Of a stretch of 44,776 nt of DNA, positions 26,254-35,012 are shown piece by piece. Source of the DNA: an uncultured Lachnospiraceae bacterium (GTDB lineage Bacteria > Bacillota_A > Clostridia > Lachnospirales > Lachnospiraceae); NCBI GenBank assembly GCA_947302185.1, contig CAMYVI010000001.1, forward strand, positions 1 through 44,776, read 5' to 3'. The notes under the pieces are model-generated. The model was not told the DNA's origin. It did not search any database and saw only the letters and a list, made by a program, of their open reading frames with translations. Position numbers and translations under genes: made by a program. Each line of letters starts with the position of its first letter. Positions within the stretch are counted from its first letter, which is position 1.

Positions 26254-29253
26254 ATGAAAGAATTTAAATACAGGTCTGTGGAAGAAATTATGGAAGAAAT
26301 CCGCAGCCGTGCGGCAGCATACACTCCCGAATGGCATTTCAACAGTGCAAATCCGGACATAGGAACTGCTCTTGCTGAGATTTATGCCGGTATACAAAAT
26401 GGTCTTGACAGGAAATTCATGCTCATGCCGGAGAAGCTGAAGATAGACTATTTTAACTGCCTGAATACATCAATGAGAACAGCCGAAGCTGCGGAAGGCT
26501 ATGTCGTATTCGAACTTGGCAGCGAGGATACGGAAGGCGAGATGTTACCGTCCGGAACATTACTGAGATCCAGAGTAACAGATCAGAACGGCGAGATGGT
26601 ACCCGTTGAACTTTCGGAGGATATCTGTATTGTACCGGATACTCTGGAAGTGGTTTATGAAACGAACGGGCGGAGAGATTATATCGGCCTGATCTATGAG
26701 CAGAGTGACGGGAAATTCTCTCCGTTCCCATTGTATGGAATGTCTGCAAAGAACCTTGAAAGACATGTGTTTTATCTGAGCCATCCCTGGATGTTTCAAT
26801 TTAACCATCACGGGAATATAATCCTGAAGTTTTTAGATGAAGACGGGCATCCGCTTTCCGATGATCAGCTTGCGCGATTCAGCGATTCTGCCTCGGTGAG
26901 ATTTTTCTATGAGAGCGGGTCGGATACAGTTAATATCCTGACGGATGTAACAGTCAGAGACGGATGCATCGTAGTTAAGATACCCGCTGATACGGGTGTG
27001 TGTGCTTTGAGGGAGCATGGCGGTATCAGCAGTTATTGGCTGGGCTGTGAAGTCCTTGACCTTAGGGGGCTGGAGAATTTTGCACCGTTCCGCGTGCTCC
27101 TCGGAGCAGAGTGCCCGGCCGCAAGGGCTGACAACATATTTGCTGCCGGATCGGATCAGCTTGTTGAAGATCCTATATTCGCTTTCGGAGAACAGTTTTC
27201 TCTCTATGACGAAATCTATTTCGGATCGGGAGACGCCCTGTCAAAAAAGAATGCGGAGATTGAACTGAGCTTCGAAGAGGAATTTGCCAAAGTCCCGATC
27301 GTGCTGGACAGCTCTGCCGATTTCAACTGGAAGCTGATTATGCCGAAAGATCAGTTCCGGCAGGAAAAGGATTTTGATATTACCATAGAGGAAGTCATCT
27401 GGGAGTATTTTAACGGAATCGGATGGAGCAGGCTTTTTAAGACCAATGAGTACCGTGATATTTTCACGCCGACCCGCGGAATTACGAGGCAGGTGAAAAA
27501 ACTCCGGTTTATCTGTCCCGACGACCTGGAACCGGTTATGGCCGGCTCCGGCATAAACTATTATATCAGGGCAAGAATACTTAAGATCAACAATGCGTTC
27601 AAGACCAGGGGGCAGTATCTTTCTCCGGTGCTTTCAGATATACGCATCTCCTGCAAACTGGATCCACGGAATGATGAACCGGAGTATTTCGGAGCGGTCA
27701 ACCATCTCGAAGAGAAGTACGGTTCTTTGCGGGCGGAGAGAGAAGCCGGACATCGGCTGAATCTGATTGACGCAGGAGGGGAATCCAGTCCTGCGATGTA
27801 TTTCGGATTCGGAAGACCGCCGGTACGCGGACCGGTTCGTATGCTCTGGGAGACAGCCAGGATACTGGAGAAGAACAGCTCCGCAATTATATGGGAATAT
27901 TATAAGGACGGCGCATGGAATCCGCTTCATCCCGCTGACGAGACGGAGGGATTCCGAAAGACCGGAACAGTTACTTTTTCGGGAATTCCCGATGCCGAAC
28001 CGAAAAAGCTTTTCGGAAGAGAACTGTACTGGATTAGGGCCGTGAAAGGTACGGGAAATAAGAATATCCGTGAAATCCCCGAGATTCGTGGCGGATATCT
28101 GAACGCGGCCAGAGTGGTTACCATCCGTCACGGGCTGGAAGAGTACCTGACAATGGAAGGTTATCAGGAGAACGCTGAATTTCATCTGTTGAATTCAAAT
28201 ATTCATGATCTGGAACTCTGGGTCAGAGAGGACGAAAGACTCGATCCGACAGAACTTGAAGTATTAAGATCGGAAGGAAACTACCGTGAGGTACTGAATG
28301 ACAACGGTGAGAGGAATACCTCATGGATTCGCTGGAAACGGACGGATAACCTTCGCAGGCACCGGCCCACCGAAAGGGTTTATCAGCTGGATGAAATACA
28401 CGGGATTATTACTTTCGGAGGCGGAACATCCGGAAGGCTTCCTGCTCCGGGAATAAACGAAGGAATATACGTCAATTACAGTATAGGCGGAGGCAAGATT
28501 GATTGCCTGCCGGAAAACGCAATCACCGGACTTGACCTTACAGGAGGAGTTATCAGTTCCGTGAGCAACCCTCTGCCCCTCTACGGAGCATATGACCGCG
28601 AATCGGTGCAAACGGCTACGCGGCGTGCCGCTGCCGAATACAGAACACAGATGCGAGCCGTTACGGAACGTGACTTCGAGGAGCTGGCGCTGGGTATAAT
28701 GGGAAATCTTCGAAAGGCGCGCTGCTATTCCGGCATAGATGACAAAGGTCGTAAGACGCCCGGAGCAGTTACACTTGTGCTGATAACAGATGATTTCATT
28801 GATCGCGGCGCCGGATTCGAAAAGGTCAGACGAAATCTTTACGAGTGGTTCGAAGATAAGATTTCCGCCGGCCTCAGCTGCGGGGGAAATTTCAGGATCC
28901 GTGAGGCTGAACTTGTAGCGGTTTCCGTACAGGTCGAGGCGGTCATAGATGACTATCAGAACCTGTACAGGATTCAAAAGGCTCTGGAGGAGAGTCTGGA
29001 ACAATTCCTGCATCCGATCTACGGAAATCTGGATGGGGATGGATGGGATATCGGTTCCCTGCCTGAGAGATTCCAGATAGAAACGCTCATCAGGTCTGTT
29101 GAGGGTATCAGGGAATTGAGAAGGTGTCTCATTCTCGCAAGTATGCCAAAACAGACGGGCTCCCCTACTGTGGATTTCGATGAAGCCCATTCCGCGTCCT
29201 TTGTGGTTCCGATCAATGGTAAACACAGATTTCGTCTTACTCTGAACGATTGA
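26254..29253 (+). CDS. Large baseplate protein, gpJ/gp6-like (Afp11-type)
   Basis: The 999-residue protein is the larger of two baseplate wedge proteins. It starts MKEFKYRSVEEIMEEIRSRA, then has WHFNSANPDIGTALAEIYAG, the typical opening of the putative baseplate assembly proteins of CIS. The C-terminal third carries the gpJ core: GIITFGGGTSGRLPAPG, a GGVISSVSNPLPLYGAYDRES stretch and RAVTERDFEELALGI, with EQFLHPIYGNLDGDGWDIG near the end. A purine-rich GGGGGGAA ribosome site is 4 bases before the ATG. It sits between gp25 and the shorter gpJ gene, and is expected to form the baseplate wedge heterodimer with that gene's product. Full length, no truncation seen. Confidence 0.93.
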   Translation: MKEFKYRSVEEIMEEIRSRAAAYTPEWHFNSANPDIGTALAEIYAGIQNGLDRKFMLMPEKLKIDYFNCLNTSMRTAEAAEGYVVFELGSEDTEGEMLPSGTLLRSRVTDQNGEMVPVELSEDICIVPDTLEVVYETNGRRDYIGLIYEQSDGKFSPFPLYGMSAKNLERHVFYLSHPWMFQFNHHGNIILKFLDEDGHPLSDDQLARFSDSASVRFFYESGSDTVNILTDVTVRDGCIVVKIPADTGVCALREHGGISSYWLGCEVLDLRGLENFAPFRVLLGAECPAARADNIFAAGSDQLVEDPIFAFGEQFSLYDEIYFGSGDALSKKNAEIELSFEEEFAKVPIVLDSSADFNWKLIMPKDQFRQEKDFDITIEEVIWEYFNGIGWSRLFKTNEYRDIFTPTRGITRQVKKLRFICPDDLEPVMAGSGINYYIRARILKINNAFKTRGQYLSPVLSDIRISCKLDPRNDEPEYFGAVNHLEEKYGSLRAEREAGHRLNLIDAGGESSPAMYFGFGRPPVRGPVRMLWETARILEKNSSAIIWEYYKDGAWNPLHPADETEGFRKTGTVTFSGIPDAEPKKLFGRELYWIRAVKGTGNKNIREIPEIRGGYLNAARVVTIRHGLEEYLTMEGYQENAEFHLLNSNIHDLELWVREDERLDPTELEVLRSEGNYREVLNDNGERNTSWIRWKRTDNLRRHRPTERVYQLDEIHGIITFGGGTSGRLPAPGINEGIYVNYSIGGGKIDCLPENAITGLDLTGGVISSVSNPLPLYGAYDRESVQTATRRAAAEYRTQMRAVTERDFEELALGIMGNLRKARCYSGIDDKGRKTPGAVTLVLITDDFIDRGAGFEKVRRNLYEWFEDKISAGLSCGGNFRIREAELVAVSVQVEAVIDDYQNLYRIQKALEESLEQFLHPIYGNLDGDGWDIGSLPERFQIETLIRSVEGIRELRRCLILASMPKQTGSPTVDFDEAHSASFVVPINGKHRFRLTLND

Positions 29254-29295
29254 ACCTGCTGTTAATGATTACAATATGTGAAATAGGGAATAAAA

Positions 29296-31131
29296 ATGCT
29301 TTCTCCGCTGTCTTTGGATAATGACTCTTTTAGTGAGTTAATAGAGAAATATCGCAGCCGTATAGCAGGAGTCTTTCCTGATTGGACGAACTTCAATCCC
29401 AGTGACCCGGGAATAACTTTTCTGGATCTTTTTGTCTGGCTGCGGGAAAACCAGCAATACTATATGGAACAACTGGGAGACGATCACTTCAGAGAGTTCT
29501 TCCGCCTTGCCGGCTTTATACCTTACGGAAGGCAATGCGCCAGAGTACTTGCAGAAGCGGTTTTCGAAAAAAGTCGTCAGGCAGTTTCGATTCCTGCGGG
29601 AACCAGGTTTCTTTCAGGAGGCCTTTCTTTTGAAACGACTGAAGACGAGTTCGTGCCCGATGCCGTCATAACAGGCGCAAAACAGATGGATAAAGACGGA
29701 AACACAGGCTTTTCCATCGGAAGAGGTCAGCTTGTTTATCAGGGGGCTTACAGTTTTTCTCCGTTCGGGAGGGATGCGGAAACCGGCGCATGTATGGTGA
29801 TTGATGTGAGTGGAAGTATTCCCGCACGGCAAGATTTTCGCCTGTCCGTCCGGCTGCAGTCTAACGGAAGGAATCCTCAGATGGATGGGGTGTCGGAAAA
29901 ACTCACAGATATCTTCTGGGAGTATATTATTGACGGCGTGGCTCTTCCGCTGACAGTTGTGGAAGACGAAACCTGCGGGCTTCTCTATTCCGGAAGAATC
30001 AAGTTTTGTATTGATAATGATATTCCGAATAAGTACGGGTCACTGCAGCTTCGTGCGACTCTCCGGTCCGGTGCGTATGATGTCATGCCGGTCATCAACG
30101 GTATGAGCCTGTCCCATATCGTACTTTCCCAGATTCGGAGTTATGACTTCGAAGAGGGGCTCGTGTTGGCTGAAGGAAACGGATTTCCCGATCAGGTCTT
30201 CCGGATTCCTCAGAAAGGCTTTCTGGCTGAAAGCATCAGAATTGAAGGAGAGGATATCTGGAATCCCGGAAAGAGGGTTACCTGGACGGCGACGGATGAC
30301 CTCTTCTCCTGCGGTCCGGAAGATATGTGCTTTGTGCCGGATGAAAGCGAGGGAGTTATTCGCTTTGGAAACGGATGGCACGGAATGCCACCCGAGGGAA
30401 GAATTGTTTTAAAAGCGGTGACCGAGACAGCCGGACAGGAAGGAAACATTAAGACAGGCTCAGCATTTAAACCGGAGATACCGTTGGAAAACGACATAGA
30501 ATTTTCCATGACGGAATTAATCTCTCCCGGCAGGGAACCGGAGACCCGCGACGAAACGATGCTTCGGATTGCCAGGGAAAAGGAAAAGGTATTAAGAGCT
30601 GTCACGCTTAACGACTATGAGCAGTTGGTCATGGAAACGCCGGGACTGTGTATACATTCGTGTCATGCCTGGACGGAAGAGATTGACAGTAATACAGTTC
30701 ATGTGGTGGTCCGTCCCGGAGACGGTACCGGTCCGACAGTTCTTACCGAACAGGAAAAGATCATCATCAGTCGTTATCTTGAAGACAAGCGTCTTATCGG
30801 GATGCGTATAAAGCTTCATTCGCCCAGTTATATTCGCGTGAATGTCACGGTTGATGCGTTTCCGTCTCCGTCTTACAGGGATGCGTCTGATATTCTTGAA
30901 AAAGAAATCAGACAATGGTTCGAGGAACGGAAGGATATTTACGGAAAGCCGATGCCTTATGATCAGCTCCTTTACAGGCTGGTAATGTCGCCCTGCATCA
31001 GGAAACTGGTCGGTCTTTCCATGGAACCTCTCAATGCCGGGATTACACGCAATAAGAACAGGGCTTTGGTGCCGCCGGTTAACGGCGTGTTCCTTCCGGG
31101 AAGGATAGAAATAATCCTTAATCAGTATTAG
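29296..31131 (+). CDS. Baseplate J-like protein (Afp12-type)
   Basis: The 611-residue protein shares the baseplate opening motif DWTNFNPSDPGITFLDLFVW and LGDDHFREFFRLAGF, and contains the gpJ-like core with GVIRFGNGWHGMPPEGR and AVTLNDYEQLVMETPGL, followed by a C-terminal segment with YGKPMPYDQLLYRLVMSPCI. It should pair with the upstream 999-residue protein in the wedge. A weak AGGGAA site precedes the ATG. The downstream gpI gene starts 13 bases after its stop. Size and motif order fit the second gpJ paralogue of CIS clusters. Confidence 0.93.
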   Translation: MLSPLSLDNDSFSELIEKYRSRIAGVFPDWTNFNPSDPGITFLDLFVWLRENQQYYMEQLGDDHFREFFRLAGFIPYGRQCARVLAEAVFEKSRQAVSIPAGTRFLSGGLSFETTEDEFVPDAVITGAKQMDKDGNTGFSIGRGQLVYQGAYSFSPFGRDAETGACMVIDVSGSIPARQDFRLSVRLQSNGRNPQMDGVSEKLTDIFWEYIIDGVALPLTVVEDETCGLLYSGRIKFCIDNDIPNKYGSLQLRATLRSGAYDVMPVINGMSLSHIVLSQIRSYDFEEGLVLAEGNGFPDQVFRIPQKGFLAESIRIEGEDIWNPGKRVTWTATDDLFSCGPEDMCFVPDESEGVIRFGNGWHGMPPEGRIVLKAVTETAGQEGNIKTGSAFKPEIPLENDIEFSMTELISPGREPETRDETMLRIAREKEKVLRAVTLNDYEQLVMETPGLCIHSCHAWTEEIDSNTVHVVVRPGDGTGPTVLTEQEKIIISRYLEDKRLIGMRIKLHSPSYIRVNVTVDAFPSPSYRDASDILEKEIRQWFEERKDIYGKPMPYDQLLYRLVMSPCIRKLVGLSMEPLNAGITRNKNRALVPPVNGVFLPGRIEIILNQY

Positions 31132-31144
31132 GCGGTATGGTGGA

Positions 31145-32215
31145 ATGAGTTATTTTGTAGTCAATAAACAACATGATTATGACTGCGGCTGTCTTTACAA
31201 CGGTGAATACCGTGAAGGCAGACTGTCGGTATGCGGAGACGGAGAAAACAGTGCCTGTTTTATTTCCCGCTTGTACGACAGCCGGACGGAGAACACCGAA
31301 TGGGGACGGTTTCTTGTAGATGCCGGAGATAACGTGGGCGCAGGGCTTCAGATTTCGTTTTATACTTCTGAATCGCCGGAGATCGTGTACCATGATAAAA
31401 ATATTCTGATACAGGATCTTATTTCCGACAAAAAGATAACCGTTGATGAAAAAAAGGAGGCTTTCGAGTCGCTTTTTCAGAAGCGGTTCGTAGGCTTTAA
31501 AGATATACTGCTGTATGGAATACGGGGCCGGTATCTGTTTTATCTATTGGAGCTGTATCAGCAGGAAAATGAGAATACCTGCGGAGATATGTGCATTTTC
31601 TTTCCTAAAACAAGCTGGCTTCAGTATTTGCCCGCAGTTTACAGACAAGATCCGAAAGAAGCTGATTTTTCGGAAAGATTTCTCGGAGTTTTTCAAAGTT
31701 TCTTCGAGGACAGACAGCGGGAGATTCAAAACAGTGCGGAGCTGCTGCACCCTGTCTCATGCGGAAGAAATATGCTGGAAGAATTGGGGAAATGGCATGA
31801 TATTTCAGGCATCTATCTGTGGCCGGACGGAAAGCTGAACGAACTGATACGACGTGCTCCGTACCTGCGGGCAAAGCACGGAACAGTCGGAGGTATGAAG
31901 GAGTATCTGACACTTTATACCGGAACGGTGCCGGAGATCAGAGAAGATGAGAATGATACGAATCAGGTCACTATAGCTGTTCCCGAACGATATCTTACAG
32001 ATATAGGTGAATACCGTCTGCTGCTGCGGGTTATCACGCAGATGCTGCCGGCGGGAATGGAGGTTCAGGTTATTCCTCAGACACAGCCCGGCAAAACCGT
32101 GAAAAACGTGTCGATAGGGGTAAACAGTTTTATTGGAGACTCGGAAAGCGGGGCGTTAGACAGAACATTTGCTCCGGGGATTGTTCTGGGAGATGACAGA
32201 GAGGCGAAGGAATGA
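31145..32215 (+). CDS. Baseplate tail protein I (P2 gpI-like)
   Basis: This 356-residue protein has the gpI signature in its middle: SWLQYLPAVYRQD, FSERFLGVFQSFFEDRQREI, LHPVSCGRNMLEELGKWHDI and RAPYLRAKHGTVGGMKEYL followed by LYTGTVPEI. gpI bridges the gpJ wedge and outer baseplate or fibres. The N-terminal ~155 residues are an extra beta-rich region (starts MSYFVVNKQHDYDCGCLYNG), longer than phage gpI but common in CIS forms. The stop overlaps the next start as ATGA, so translation of the next gene is coupled. Confidence 0.88.
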   Translation: MSYFVVNKQHDYDCGCLYNGEYREGRLSVCGDGENSACFISRLYDSRTENTEWGRFLVDAGDNVGAGLQISFYTSESPEIVYHDKNILIQDLISDKKITVDEKKEAFESLFQKRFVGFKDILLYGIRGRYLFYLLELYQQENENTCGDMCIFFPKTSWLQYLPAVYRQDPKEADFSERFLGVFQSFFEDRQREIQNSAELLHPVSCGRNMLEELGKWHDISGIYLWPDGKLNELIRRAPYLRAKHGTVGGMKEYLTLYTGTVPEIREDENDTNQVTIAVPERYLTDIGEYRLLLRVITQMLPAGMEVQVIPQTQPGKTVKNVSIGVNSFIGDSESGALDRTFAPGIVLGDDREAKE

Positions 32216-33930
32216 AAAATCTTCAATATTTTCCGTTTGAAAGAAATAACTACTACCATGGGAAACTGATTACGCAGCAGGATTTTGTATCCGAACAGAG
32301 ATACATGAATGACAAGAGAAGACTGATCAACCGATTCATGCATGGTGCAGGTATCGCAGCAGGTCTTCAGGTCATCCGCATGGATGAGAGAAGCTTTACG
32401 CTTGAAGCCGGTCTGGCTCTCGATGAAAGCGGAAGAGAGATTGTCGTCGATAAATCCATAATCAGGCAGCTGAACCGCATAGACGGTTATGAGGCGCTGG
32501 TGGAGAGAGCAGAGTCTGACGTGGTGTATCTCTGCATTTCCTTTGCGGAGGAGGACGTTTATCCTTCGCGCTCTTTGATAGATACCGAACGTAAACAGGG
32601 ACAGGTATACGAAAAAAGCAAAGAAGGCTTTCGGCTTTGGCTGACTTCTGCGCCTTTTGAGGAAGAAGGCGATACTATTCGTAGCCTCAGCGAAAGAAGG
32701 ACAGTCCTGTTCGAAAATGAGGACCTTCTGATAACGCAGTATGTACCCGCGTTCGCGCAGAGCGGAGAGCATTTTGAAATACGTGTAAGAATTAAGGCAA
32801 AGAATCCGGTAATCGGGGCGGATATTACATTTGAAGAGCAGCTGACATGCCTGATGTATCACGGGGAAGAGAAGCTTGAAGGAAGCTGGTCAGGTTCACT
32901 GAAAGATAAAGGCGACAGCGTAGAACTTGTTTTTCCGCTGGATGCATATTCTATTGAGCAGGGAACCGGCGTGATGCTTCTGGAACCTTATAAGCTGAAG
33001 GTGGATGTGGGAGAACAGTCATTGTTCACCAGAACCGCGATAAAGTCTGAAATCCGGATCAGTAACAGAGACACCTGGCAGGTAATGATGGATGACTATT
33101 ACAACAACACCATGAATCGTGTACTGTCCAACGCAACGCCCAGGGGGATTTATCTGGCAGCCATTTATCTGAAACAGGCAGGTCGGGATTTTTTGATTGA
33201 AAAAATCGAAAATGTTCCGTTCCAGCAGAGGGTATACAATGCATTCCTGAATCAGAGTCTCATTACCCTGCTCAGGAAGAAGCTTATAATGTGCGAGACA
33301 GAGCTGAACAACCTTGACATCAGAAACAGATCGGAGAATAAAGAGACTCCTGCTGTGAGGGAGAGGTCGTCAGGAGTATGTATTATCCCTGTCGGTTTCG
33401 GTGGCAAAGCAGGCGAGAGCTTTTTCTCGGATGAAATACTTCACAGGCTGGGACTTGGCGATATTGATGTCAGAATCAGTCTTGAGCAGGACGAATATCA
33501 GTATTCCGGATCCTCGGAGATTTTCCAGAATATGACTTACAGGGTTGAGACTGCGGTTATGCTTAACCGTGAAAAGGGCAGCTTTGTTGTCGGCATACGT
33601 TTCCTTGAAGCGTCTCCGGTCCAGGAGATCTGCGTACACTGGGTCGCTGAGAAGATTCCGGATACTTACGAGAAACAGGAGGAAGCGCATATCCGTATAC
33701 TTCCGGATAAACCGGAACTGAAGGTTATGCAGAGCAGATATTTCCGTACTCAGACGGAGAGCCTTGATAATATGACTATCCTTTGGGAGGTAACAACCCC
33801 GAACGGAGGTATTATCACACGTGACGGTCACTATACGGCGCCCGATACGGCAGGAATTTATGAGATTACTGCTTTCTGCCAGGAATTTCCGAAAATTCGC
33901 AATTCTGTTTTTGTTATCGTGCGTGAATAA
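32212..33930 (+). CDS. Conserved CIS-associated protein with C-terminal Ig-like domain, function unknown
   Basis: The 572-residue protein opens with MKNLQYFPFERNNYYHGKLI and TQQDFVSEQRYMNDKRRLIN, a start that recurs, as I recall, in proteins of unknown function next to CIS baseplate genes. Then comes GIAAGLQVIRMDERSFTLEA and LALDESGREIVVDKS. The middle (about 170-330) is beta-rich. The last ~70 residues look like an Ig-like domain (ILWEVTTPNGGIITRDGHY, then GIYEITAFC), a type often found at bacterial surfaces. No signal peptide or membrane helix. ATGA overlap with gpI implies a stoichiometric partner; an outer baseplate, fibre-substitute or membrane-docking role would fit, but this is inference. 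Confidence 0.8.
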   Translation: MKNLQYFPFERNNYYHGKLITQQDFVSEQRYMNDKRRLINRFMHGAGIAAGLQVIRMDERSFTLEAGLALDESGREIVVDKSIIRQLNRIDGYEALVERAESDVVYLCISFAEEDVYPSRSLIDTERKQGQVYEKSKEGFRLWLTSAPFEEEGDTIRSLSERRTVLFENEDLLITQYVPAFAQSGEHFEIRVRIKAKNPVIGADITFEEQLTCLMYHGEEKLEGSWSGSLKDKGDSVELVFPLDAYSIEQGTGVMLLEPYKLKVDVGEQSLFTRTAIKSEIRISNRDTWQVMMDDYYNNTMNRVLSNATPRGIYLAAIYLKQAGRDFLIEKIENVPFQQRVYNAFLNQSLITLLRKKLIMCETELNNLDIRNRSENKETPAVRERSSGVCIIPVGFGGKAGESFFSDEILHRLGLGDIDVRISLEQDEYQYSGSSEIFQNMTYRVETAVMLNREKGSFVVGIRFLEASPVQEICVHWVAEKIPDTYEKQEEAHIRILPDKPELKVMQSRYFRTQTESLDNMTILWEVTTPNGGIITRDGHYTAPDTAGIYEITAFCQEFPKIRNSVFVIVRE

Positions 33931-33988
33931 TTGCCGAATCGATGTATCGGTATACTTGTAAAAGAATAGATTTCAGGAGCATAAGCCC

Positions 33989-34972
33989 ATGATCATCCGA
34001 ATCCTTGACAAGAATTATTTTGTGCAGCAGACAATCCCTTCAGAGAAGGGACTGGTTCAGTATGTCTGTCTTAATGTTTCCGAGGATGACGGCAGAATCT
34101 ACAGGATCGTCAGGATTCCTGTGCGTGAGGTAAAGCAGGAACTGGTTCGTTATCTGGCCGATCTTTATAAGGCCGATCAGTTTCACGAACTCGTCCAGTA
34201 CGGAAATGAAAAGGATCAGTTCCATGTGGTCGTTGACTGCGGCCCTGTTAAAGGGCGGAGTCTGGCTGACCGCCTTCAGACAGATGTCCTTTCTCTTGCT
34301 GAAAGGCTGTCCATGGGAGAAAACTTCCTTAAATACCTGATTGTATCCAGTATCCCGCTGTGGTTCGCAGAAAGTTCGATGGATACGGAACATATTTCCT
34401 TCACCGATGCACTGGAACCGGCGCTGAACTTCGAGCTTGAATATCTGGACCGTTTCCAGGATGCCGGCTTCAGAAACTTAGAGAGTAAACTTCGGGATGT
34501 TCTGTATGAAATCTTTCGGAAGGAGCTTGATAAGGATAAACTTCCGGAGATGCTGTCCCTGTTAAATAAAATCACACAGGGAGAATACTCCGATTTGATG
34601 GGAATTTATCAGGATTACCGGAAGATTCAGCTTATGCTGGCTGATGTCGATGAGGCATCGCTTGAGCCTCAAAATGTGCTCTGGAGGATATGGGGCAGGC
34701 TTAAGTCCATACTCAGTCATTCCGGAAGGCTGCTCGGCTACGTTGTGTATGCTGTAGCTATAGGCTATCTGATCTGGTCCATATGGCATCTTTTGCAGCC
34801 TACAAAGCCCAAAGATGTTTACCCTGCAATAGGCGATGAAACAATAATCAGTTCAGGGGAAAACGGATCGAATACGGATTCGTCTGCTTCGGATGATTCT
34901 TCATTGGAGGAAATGATATCGGATGAAGAGTTCTTCAGTCAACAGGTAACAAATCCGTCGGAGGAAAGATGA
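33989..34972 (+). CDS. Single-pass membrane protein with pseudokinase-like cytoplasmic domain (EssB/YukC-like layout)
   Basis: The 327-residue product has a soluble N-terminal domain (about 1-215), a basic linker, one transmembrane helix (about 249-270, LGYVVYAVAIGYLIWSIWHL) and a short acidic Ser-rich outside tail. The N-terminal domain reads like a kinase fold with lost catalysis: a small beta lobe (YFVQQTIPSEKGLVQYVCLN, YRIVRIPV), a hinge-like VVVDCGPVKGRSLADRL, and at the catalytic-loop place MDTEHISFTDALEPALNF, with no HRD, catalytic Asp or DFG. The pseudokinase-TM-short tail layout recalls EssB/YukC of type VII secretion. It may anchor the particle to the membrane or read a signal. RBS CAGGAG is 9 bases before the ATG. 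Pseudokinase assignment is by pattern only. Confidence 0.65.
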   Translation: MIIRILDKNYFVQQTIPSEKGLVQYVCLNVSEDDGRIYRIVRIPVREVKQELVRYLADLYKADQFHELVQYGNEKDQFHVVVDCGPVKGRSLADRLQTDVLSLAERLSMGENFLKYLIVSSIPLWFAESSMDTEHISFTDALEPALNFELEYLDRFQDAGFRNLESKLRDVLYEIFRKELDKDKLPEMLSLLNKITQGEYSDLMGIYQDYRKIQLMLADVDEASLEPQNVLWRIWGRLKSILSHSGRLLGYVVYAVAIGYLIWSIWHLLQPTKPKDVYPAIGDETIISSGENGSNTDSSASDDSSLEEMISDEEFFSQQVTNPSEER

Positions 34973-35012
34973 ATATGTTTGATGACAACGTGTAGTATAC
35001 GGAGGCAGAAAA

